Source of the DNA: Coriobacteriales bacterium
GTDB lineage: Bacteria; Actinomycetota; Coriobacteriia; Coriobacteriales; UBA8131
Reading direction: 5' to 3'
Length of the DNA: 6,721 nucleotides
NCBI GenBank assembly: GCA_031282085.1
Contig: JAITEK010000144.1
Span: 1-6,721, forward strand
Of this stretch, positions 1-4,599 are shown one piece after another; position 1 is the stretch's first letter; each line of letters opens with the position of its first letter. Position numbers and translations under genes: made by a program. Below the pieces are notes generated by a model, which did no database searches, was not told where the DNA came from, and worked only from the letters and a program-made list of their open reading frames with translations.

Positions 1-405
1 TACGACGGCTCCTATCATCCTGTCGACTCCAACGAGATGGCCTTTAAGCAGGCCGGACGGCTCGCCTTTCGCAATGCCTGCGAGAAGGCCGACCCTTATA
101 TCCTTGAGCCGATGGCAAACCTTGAGGTCACGGTGACCGAGGAGTACGCCGGCACCATCATGGGCGATTTCTCGACGCGCCGGGGCCGTGTGAGCGGTAT
201 GGCGACCGACGAGAACGGCCGCACCGTCATCAAGGCGCGCGTGCCTTACAAGGAAGTTGTTACCTACGCGCGTGACCTGCGCTCCATGACGCGGGGGCTC
301 GGCTCCTACGCCATCGAGCTTGAGGGATACGAGGAAGTGCCCGGCGACGTCTCCAGAAAGCTCATCGCCGAGTACCAGGCGCGCCGTGAGGAAGCGAACA
401 AGTAG
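1..405 (+). CDS. Elongation factor G-like translational GTPase, C-terminal end (5' end outside window)
   Basis: The reading frame is open from the first base of the window and gives 134 residues before the TAG stop. It matches the end of domain IV and all of domain V of EF-G-type GTPases, which drive ribosomal translocation in the cytoplasm. Visible hallmarks are DSNEMAFKQAG (fragment residues 9-19, domain IV), ILEPM (34-38), the GDFSTRRGRVSGM stretch (55-67, family form GDxxxRRGxxxGM) and DLRSMTRGLGSYAIE (92-106, family form DLRSxTxGxG). The GTPase domain is outside the window. The following genes are not the rpsL-rpsG-fusA-tuf neighbours of a canonical EF-G, so I infer a second, EF-G2-like paralogue rather than the housekeeping copy; the fragment alone cannot settle this. 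The first internal ATG, at 37, is inside conserved domain IV and is not the true start. Confidence 0.9.
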   Translation, partial: YDGSYHPVDSNEMAFKQAGRLAFRNACEKADPYILEPMANLEVTVTEEYAGTIMGDFSTRRGRVSGMATDENGRTVIKARVPYKEVVTYARDLRSMTRGLGSYAIELEGYEEVPGDVSRKLIAEYQARREEANK

Positions 406-411
406 ACCGTT

Positions 412-1314
412 ATGACCGCTCCCTCCACCTCTACGCTCGCGCTCGACGACAGCACCCTCAAGACCCTGCTCGCCTTCCAGCGGGCCGAGGCGACCGACAG
501 CGTCGTCTATGCCCGCATGGCCAAGACCGAGAAGCACGACGACCACCGACGCACGCTTGAGCAGATAGCCAAGGAGGAGCACGACCACTACGAGACGTGG
601 AGGCGCTATACCGGCGTTGACATCGCCCCCAATCGCGTTAAGGCTGTCTTCTTCACCGTGCTCATGGTGCTGCTCGGCTATACCTTCGTGCTGCGCATCA
701 TGGAGCGCGGCGAGGACCGCACCGCGGAGGCCTACAGCCGCCTTAACGAGGCGATACCCGAAATAGAGACCATCATCGCGCACGAGCAGGAGCACGAGGC
801 GCTCCTTGTTGAGATGCTCGACGAGGAACGCCTGCACTATGTTGGCGCCATCGTGCTCGGCCTCAACGACGCGCTCGTTGAGCTGACGGGCACCATCGCC
901 GGCCTGACCTTTGCGCTTGCCAACACGCGCGTGGTCGCTTTGGCGGCCATCATCACAGGGATAGCGGCTACGCTTTCCATGGCCGCCTCCAACTACCTCG
1001 CCGAGAAGGCCGACCACAATCCGCACGCGCTCAAGGCGGCCTTTTACACGGGCACCGCCTACCTCATCACCGTGGTGGTGCTCGTCCTCCCCTATCTGCT
1101 GCTCGACGAGCATCTTTACCTGATGGCCTTTGCCATCATGCTGGGCTGTTGCATCATCATCATCTTCGCCTTCAACTTCTATCTTTCCGTCGCGCAGCGG
1201 CTGCCATTTTGGAGCCGCTTCGGCCACATGGCCGCCATCAGCCTTGGAGTCGCAGCCATCTCCTTTGCCATCGGCCTGGCGGCAAAGGCGCTTCTGGGAG
1301 TTGATCTGGCGTGA
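412..1314 (+). CDS. MbfA-like membrane ferritin: ferritin-like domain fused to VIT1/CCC1 transporter
   Basis: This 300-residue protein has two parts. Residues about 15-140 form a ferritin/rubrerythrin-like domain with di-iron type ligands: E26 and Y33 in the first helix, KEEHDH (54-59), E106, and HEQEHE (124-129, containing an ExxH). A hydrophobic segment sits inside it at 79-95. Residues about 143-300 are a VIT1/CCC1 membrane domain with the signature GAIVLGLNDALVELTG (145-160), NYLAEKAD (194-201), and about five membrane spans near 144-168, 174-192, 211-230, 235-258 and 271-295. The family oxidises and moves Fe(II) or Mn(II); MbfA proteins export iron. The order and length fit MbfA. The start lies 6 bases after the upstream stop; the only purine-rich site, GAGGAAG at 388-394, is rather distant, so translation is probably coupled to the EF-G-like gene. 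The stop overlaps the next start (GTGA). The metal direction is inferred from the family. Confidence 0.88.
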   Translation: MTAPSTSTLALDDSTLKTLLAFQRAEATDSVVYARMAKTEKHDDHRRTLEQIAKEEHDHYETWRRYTGVDIAPNRVKAVFFTVLMVLLGYTFVLRIMERGEDRTAEAYSRLNEAIPEIETIIAHEQEHEALLVEMLDEERLHYVGAIVLGLNDALVELTGTIAGLTFALANTRVVALAAIITGIAATLSMAASNYLAEKADHNPHALKAAFYTGTAYLITVVVLVLPYLLLDEHLYLMAFAIMLGCCIIIIFAFNFYLSVAQRLPFWSRFGHMAAISLGVAAISFAIGLAAKALLGVDLA

Positions 1315-2582
1315 CCCCTCTACAGATAGCCGCCATCGCCATCTTCGCAGGTGTGATGGTCCTTATCGTGAGCGAGCGCGTACATCGCACGCTTGCCGCC
1401 CTGCTGGGAGCCGTCATCGTCATGGCAACCGGCATCGTCCCCTTTGAGAGCAGCCTTGAGCACATCGACTTCAACACACTCGGCGTGCTGGTGGGCATGA
1501 TGCTCTTTGTCGCCGTCATGAAGCGTTCGGGGGTCTTTGAGTATGTCGCCATCAAGGCCGCAAAGTGGGCCAAAGGCGACCCCTGGCTCATCATGGTCGC
1601 GCTGGTACTCATCACCGCGGTACTCTCGGCGCTGCTCGACAACGTGACCACCGTGCTGCTCATCGGCCCCATGACCTTCATGATCTGCCGTGAGTTGCAC
1701 CTTAACCCGGTGCCCTTCTTCATCACGCAGATACTGGCCTCCAACATCGGCGGCACCGCGACTCTCATCGGCGACCCACCCAACATCATGATAGGCTCCG
1801 AGGCGGGGCTTACCTTTATGGACTTCGTCGCAATAGACGGTCCCATAGTCGTTGTTGTGCTCGCCGCGACGATCCTGTGCTTCCGTTTTATGTACGGGCG
1901 GAAGATGGCCGTTGAGCAGGAGTATCGTGAGAGCATCATGGAGCTTGACGAGAACGAGGCCATCACGAGCAAGAGCCTCTTTGTAAAGAGCATCGTGATG
2001 ATCGTCCTGGTTGCGATCGCCTTCATGCTGCATGGGGTGCTGCACCTTGAGTCGTCGGTCATCGCGCTGGCGGCGGCTGCCCTTATGATGCTCATCGGGC
2101 GGCAGGACATTGAGGAGACCATCCTCGGCGTCGAGTGGTCGACCATCGGTTTCTTCGCGGGGCTGTTCATCGTCGTCGGCGGGCTGGTGGAGACCGGCCT
2201 CATCGACATGTTCGCGCAGTTCCTCGTTGACGCGACGCATGGGCAGGTGCTCATCGCGATACTCGCCATCCTCGTAGCCTCTGCCATCATCTCGGCGATA
2301 CTCGACAACATCCCCTTCGTCGCAACCATGATACCCGTGCTTTTGGCCATGCAGGGCAGCGGTGTTGACGTGGAACCGCTGTGGTGGGCACTCTCACTCG
2401 GCGCCTGTCTCGGCGGCAACGGCACGCTCATCGGCGCCAGCGCAAACGTGGTGCTCTCCGGCATCTCCAACCGCGAGGGCTACCCCCTCACCTTCATCGC
2501 CTACCTCAAGGTAGGCGCCCCGATGATGGCAATGTCCATAGTCCTCTCAGGAATCTACCTCGCGTTGCGCTTCGGGCTGTAG
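1311..2582 (+). CDS. ArsB/NhaD-type (ion transporter superfamily) permease, GTG start
   Basis: A 423-residue integral membrane protein with the internally duplicated architecture of the ArsB/NhaD/CitM (ion transporter) superfamily. Repeat one carries ALLDNVTTVLLIGPM (107-121) and SNIGGTATLIGDPPNI (144-159). Repeat two carries the matching AILDNIPFVATMIPVL (329-344) and GGNGTLIGASANVV (368-381). The two halves are joined by a charged cytoplasmic-looking linker around 195-226 (EQEYRESIMELDENE). Family members move Na+, arsenite or dicarboxylates; relatives with this motif pair are commonly annotated ArsB/NhaD family transporter, and the substrate cannot be read from sequence. The GTG at 1311 overlaps the upstream TGA in a GTGA junction, and GGGAG at 1296-1300 gives a well-placed ribosome binding site inside the ferritin gene, so the two are translationally coupled. 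A role beside the iron exporter, such as ion balance or metal extrusion, is inference. Confidence 0.88.
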   Translation: MTPLQIAAIAIFAGVMVLIVSERVHRTLAALLGAVIVMATGIVPFESSLEHIDFNTLGVLVGMMLFVAVMKRSGVFEYVAIKAAKWAKGDPWLIMVALVLITAVLSALLDNVTTVLLIGPMTFMICRELHLNPVPFFITQILASNIGGTATLIGDPPNIMIGSEAGLTFMDFVAIDGPIVVVVLAATILCFRFMYGRKMAVEQEYRESIMELDENEAITSKSLFVKSIVMIVLVAIAFMLHGVLHLESSVIALAAAALMMLIGRQDIEETILGVEWSTIGFFAGLFIVVGGLVETGLIDMFAQFLVDATHGQVLIAILAILVASAIISAILDNIPFVATMIPVLLAMQGSGVDVEPLWWALSLGACLGGNGTLIGASANVVLSGISNREGYPLTFIAYLKVGAPMMAMSIVLSGIYLALRFGL

Positions 2583-2585
2583 AAG

Positions 2586-2667
2586 GGGGACGAGGCAACT
2601 GTCCCACCTGGTGAGATTGTTGCTACATCGGGAACGTGTCGTCATGTGGGACAGTTGCCCCGTCCCC
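2586..2667. repeat. Paired-hairpin inverted repeat between convergent genes (REP-like; possible bidirectional terminator)
   Basis: Two 22-base arms, 2586-2607 and 2646-2667, are reverse complements with a single mismatch and are separated by 38 bases. Each arm is itself a small hairpin: GGGAC at 2587-2591 faces GTCCC at 2601-2605, and GGGAC at 2648-2652 faces GTCCC at 2662-2666, both with 9-base loops. This layout of two inverted copies of one hairpin unit is that of REP-doublet/REPIN elements. It starts 3 bases after the permease stop, and its right arm lies inside the convergent capA gene. It may also end transcription from both sides, but it has no adjoining T-run, so terminator function is uncertain. 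Whether it recurs in the genome cannot be seen from one window. Confidence 0.75.
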
Positions 2668-3993
2668 TCTCCTGTCGAGGTCGTCGAGGACTCGTGTGAG
2701 GCGACGGACTTCCTTTTTTTGTCGAGAATCAAGTAGGAGGGAGTACTGGTTCTCGGTGATGCCCTGCTGGAGGCGGCGGAAATCCAAGAGGCGGAGGTCG
2801 GTGCAGCGTCCCTGTTCGTCGTAGCGGCGATAGGCGTAGAGCGGTTTGAATTCAACGGAGCTTATGGTCACATCGTCGCTGTCCGCAAAGCGGGTCAGAC
2901 CGATACGGCAGACGCCGGTCAGCGCGGAGAAGTTCAGTTGCGGCGTGTCTGAGACCAGGTCGCCCAGGGCATACGTGATAAGTCCGCTGCGCACCTGTCC
3001 TGTGGGCGTTGTGTAGGTATAACGCTCGGCCGGTTGCAGGCCGTGCGGGTGGTTACCCGCGATGATGTCAACACCCGCCTCGACAATCCGGTGCCCCAGT
3101 TGCATGAGACTCGCCAGCGGAAAGCTCTCGTACTCAAGGCTCCAGTGCAGGCAGGCTACCACCACGTGGGCGCCCTTCTGCTCGCGAGCGTGGCGCACCT
3201 GCTCGATAATCGGAGTGATGTCGCAGTCGGGCAGGTTCAGCGGCAGCAGATTCACCAGGTATTCGCGCCCCTCGGGCAGCTTCTCGCGGTTAAGGGAGAA
3301 GGTATAGGAGAGCCAGGCGACGCGCACCCCGTTGACCTCGGTCACCGGGATGTCGTCACGCTCGGCGACGCTCCGGGAGGTACCCACGTATACCACGTTT
3401 TGGCTATCGAGGTAATCAAGCGTGGTCATAAGCCCCTCTACGCCTTGGTCGAGGGCATGGTTGTTGGCGGTAGAGAACACGTTGACGCCACGGCCCTGCC
3501 GGTGGATCAACTCAAAGACCTCGGGGGAGTTGTTCATCCTGGGCGGGCTGATGATGTTCTCGCCGGGCCAGCAGACGGGCTGATCAGCGACCACTGGTGA
3601 CTCAAGATTGGCATAGCGCAAATCCGCGCTCAAATAGAAGTCGGCGATCTCATCGAAGAAATGAGTGGCTGAGCCAGTATGCAGGTTCGGCGAAGGCAGG
3701 ATGTCACCTGCCAACGCGAGCGTGAGTGTGGGGCTAAGGGGAGGGTTTTGCTCGCTTCCCCCCTCCTGTTGCTGCTGCCAGCCCTCGTCAAAACGATGCT
3801 CGGCAAAGTAGGCGCGAATATTGTGACCAGACTGCGGTTCAGTCGCTGGTTGAATATAGAACTTATAGGCCCACCAGAGCTTCTCGGGGGTGTTCATGGT
3901 CGCCGCATTGCCCTCAACCTGGCGGGAGCTCCTCACACGGCCCGCAGTCAACACCCAAAACAACCTGAGCACTGCCTTAATCAAATGATGCAT
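2623..3993 (-). CDS. CapA family protein (PGA_cap metallophosphoesterase-like domain)
   Basis: A 456-residue protein of the CapA/PGA_cap family, related to the calcineurin-like metallophosphatase fold and linked in some bacteria to poly-gamma-glutamate capsule synthesis; many members have unknown roles. Motifs in order are LALAGDIL (93-99), NLESPV (129-134), STANNHALDQG (174-184), LHWSLEYE (282-289), IIAGNHPHGLQP (310-321) and ITYALGDLV (339-347, where relatives usually have a GNF-type motif). Metal ligands are probably among D97, N178, H179, H283, H315 and H317. The N-terminus has a weak hydrophobic stretch (about 5-18, broken by an arginine), so export or anchoring is uncertain, and residues about 35-90 form a family-atypical Q/E/P-rich lead-in. 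The start is chosen because GAGGAG on the minus strand lies 5 bases upstream; the alternative Met33 has no good site. The last codons, GDGATVPH (443-450), are encoded by the arm of a repeat. No capB or capC is adjacent, so a capsule role is not supported here. Confidence 0.87.
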   Translation of the reverse strand: MHHLIKAVLRLFWVLTAGRVRSSRQVEGNAATMNTPEKLWWAYKFYIQPATEPQSGHNIRAYFAEHRFDEGWQQQQEGGSEQNPPLSPTLTLALAGDILPSPNLHTGSATHFFDEIADFYLSADLRYANLESPVVADQPVCWPGENIISPPRMNNSPEVFELIHRQGRGVNVFSTANNHALDQGVEGLMTTLDYLDSQNVVYVGTSRSVAERDDIPVTEVNGVRVAWLSYTFSLNREKLPEGREYLVNLLPLNLPDCDITPIIEQVRHAREQKGAHVVVACLHWSLEYESFPLASLMQLGHRIVEAGVDIIAGNHPHGLQPAERYTYTTPTGQVRSGLITYALGDLVSDTPQLNFSALTGVCRIGLTRFADSDDVTISSVEFKPLYAYRRYDEQGRCTDLRLLDFRRLQQGITENQYSLLLDSRQKKEVRRLTRVLDDLDRRGDGATVPHDDTFPM

Positions 3994-3998
3994 ACTGA

Positions 3999-4004
3999 CT
4001 CCTC
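3999..4004 (-). promoter_or_regulatory. Ribosome binding site deciding the capA start
   Basis: Read on the minus strand this is GAGGAG, separated by 5 bases from the ATG ending at 3993. It supports that start over the internal ATG at 3897, which lacks a comparably placed site. Confidence 0.65.
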
Positions 4005-4020
4005 ACCGAGACTGACTCCC

Positions 4021-4026
4021 AGTATA
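4021..4026 (-). promoter_or_regulatory. Candidate -10 hexamer of the capA promoter
   Basis: The minus strand reads TATACT here, one base from the TATAAT consensus. It would start transcription about 20 bases before the capA ATG, just upstream of its ribosome binding site. No convincing -35 hexamer is seen at 16-18 bases, so this is tentative. It lies between capA and the palindromic element starting at 4063. Confidence 0.35.
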
Positions 4027-4123
4027 GAACAAACACAAAAGCAGCACCCTCCGGTTTGGGCACAATCGTGTGTCGCATGCTCCGCATGCTCTCTATGCGT
4101 CGCCCGCTGTCGCGTGCGACTGG

Positions 4124-4144
4124 ATTCCGGCATAAAGCCGGAAT
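4124..4144. repeat. Left hairpin unit of the palindromic element
   Basis: An 8-base-pair perfect stem (ATTCCGGC with GCCGGAAT) closes a 5-base loop, ATAAA, and is followed by TGACGG. It resembles short CCGGAATGACGG-type hairpins commonly seen as dispersed intergenic repeats in many bacteria; that resemblance is from memory, not from a search. Confidence 0.8.
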
Positions 4145-4178
4145 GACGGACAGGGCACATGACGGACTCTCGCCCGTC

Positions 4179-4199
4179 ACCCTGGCTTTATGCCAGGGT
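4179..4199. repeat. Right hairpin unit of the palindromic element
   Basis: An inverted copy of the left unit, with stem ACCCTGGC/GCCAGGGT and loop TTTAT. Compared with the left unit, three stem base pairs differ and in each case both partners have changed together, so the stem is still perfect. Confidence 0.8.
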
Positions 4200-4256
4200 C
4201 CAGTCGCGAACGATAGTGAGCGACGCATAGAGAGCGCGCAGCGCGACACACGATTG

Positions 4257-4485
4257 CATGGGTCGTTTCGGCTCATTTCGGGGAATCGTGGGGGGATGGG
4301 CCGGTCTGCATGTTGTTTTCCGCCGTCCCTATCGCCTATGGTGATGCAATTGTGGAACTGCTGGTTTATCCCTCTCCCGTCATTGCCGGACCCCCGCGAC
4401 AAAGGCCAAGCATGACGCAAGAGCGAATACTTCAACAGTCTTCCATCGCCGCAGGTGCCCTTAAAAAGACAAGGAGGAATATCGG
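4257..4485. other. Intergenic stretch with no recognisable gene
   Basis: I see no convincing ORF, RNA gene or strong promoter pair here. It contains two copies of a YRTTTCGG-like octamer spaced exactly 10 bases apart (4264-4271 and 4274-4281). It also has a weak fragment resembling the hairpin unit of the upstream element (CCGTCATTGCCGG at 4378-4390, with ATGACG at 4412-4417). The promoter of the leader and flavoprotein transcript should lie here, but I cannot place it confidently. Confidence 0.5.
4471..4477 (+). promoter_or_regulatory. Strong Shine-Dalgarno sequence of the leader ORF
   Basis: AAGGAGG is an almost full complement of the 16S rRNA 3' end and sits 8 bases before the ATG at 4486. 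It is at least as strong as the site of the large flavoprotein gene downstream, which argues that the short ORF is really translated. Confidence 0.6.
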
Positions 4486-4587
4486 ATGAGGCTGCCTCGC
4501 GGCCACAACCAAAAGGGGATGGGCCTGTGTGGCTTTGTGCGGCCGCACGTCGCGCGCTTCTCTTTCCAATCAATTGTCCATCTATGA
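4486..4587 (+). CDS. 33-residue leader-like small ORF upstream of the flavoprotein gene
   Basis: The peptide begins MRLPRGHNQKGM and ends SFQSIVHL. It has 33 residues with four Arg, three His and one Cys, and no signal peptide or membrane segment. I do not recognise it. A consensus Shine-Dalgarno sequence precedes it, and its TGA stop (4585-4587) overlaps the GAGAGGAG ribosome binding site of the flavoprotein gene, whose ATG is 12 bases beyond the stop. This suggests translational coupling, or a leader peptide that senses translation. It is in the same frame as the flavoprotein, but a TGA and then a TAG separate them, so it is not an N-terminal extension. It includes the perfect 12-base palindrome GTGCGGCCGCAC (4537-4548). 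It could still be chance; the placement of the two ribosome binding sites is the main support. Confidence 0.45.
   Translation: MRLPRGHNQKGMGLCGFVRPHVARFSFQSIVHL
4537..4548. repeat. 12-base perfect palindrome inside the leader ORF
   Basis: GTGCGGCCGCAC is fully self-complementary. An upstream pairing of GCCACA (4502-4507) with TGTGGC (4528-4533) is also possible. Together these could structure the leader mRNA, or the palindrome could be a protein-binding site; neither is shown by the sequence alone. Confidence 0.35.
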
Positions 4588-4593
4588 GAGGAG
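4586..4593 (+). promoter_or_regulatory. Ribosome binding site of the flavoprotein gene overlapping the leader stop codon
   Basis: GAGAGGAG lies 6 bases before the ATG at 4600 and shares bases with the TGA at 4585-4587 that ends the leader ORF. Ribosomes finishing the leader would therefore sit on this site, the typical geometry of translational coupling. Confidence 0.7.
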
Positions 4594-4599
4594 TAGAAC

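Larger units (their letters stand above)
4063..4256. repeat. 194-base palindromic element of two inverted hairpin units (REPIN/MITE-like)
   Basis: Nested inverted repeats run through the whole element. Outer arms 4063-4076 and 4243-4256 match perfectly over 14 bases (CAATCGTGTGTCGC). Middle arms 4088-4103 and 4220-4235 match perfectly over 16 bases. Inner 34-base cores 4116-4149 and 4174-4207 are reverse complements except at six positions. Each core contains its own hairpin: stem ATTCCGGC/GCCGGAAT at 4124-4131 and 4137-4144 with loop ATAAA, and stem ACCCTGGC/GCCAGGGT at 4179-4186 and 4192-4199 with loop TTTAT. The centre, 4150-4173, is 24 unpaired bases. There is no transposase inside, and I see no clear target duplication at the ends. 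The structure is that of a non-autonomous repeat such as a REPIN or palindromic MITE; copies elsewhere in the genome are expected but cannot be checked here. Confidence 0.85.

Noticed and set aside
1238..2470. Long minus-strand open frame (410 codons) opposite the permease gene
   Set aside because: Its translation is low-complexity in Ser, Thr, Met and Pro with no family motif, while the plus strand encodes clear duplicated transporter motifs. It is a stop-poor antisense frame in GC-rich DNA; the 306-codon minus frame at 1320-2240 is rejected for the same reason.
3034..3600. Plus-strand open frame (188 codons) inside capA
   Set aside because: It is antisense to the conserved CapA motifs and resembles no family.
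4063..4256. CRISPR array or insertion sequence
   Set aside because: The repeats are inverted, not regularly spaced direct repeats, and no transposase reading frame lies within or beside the element.
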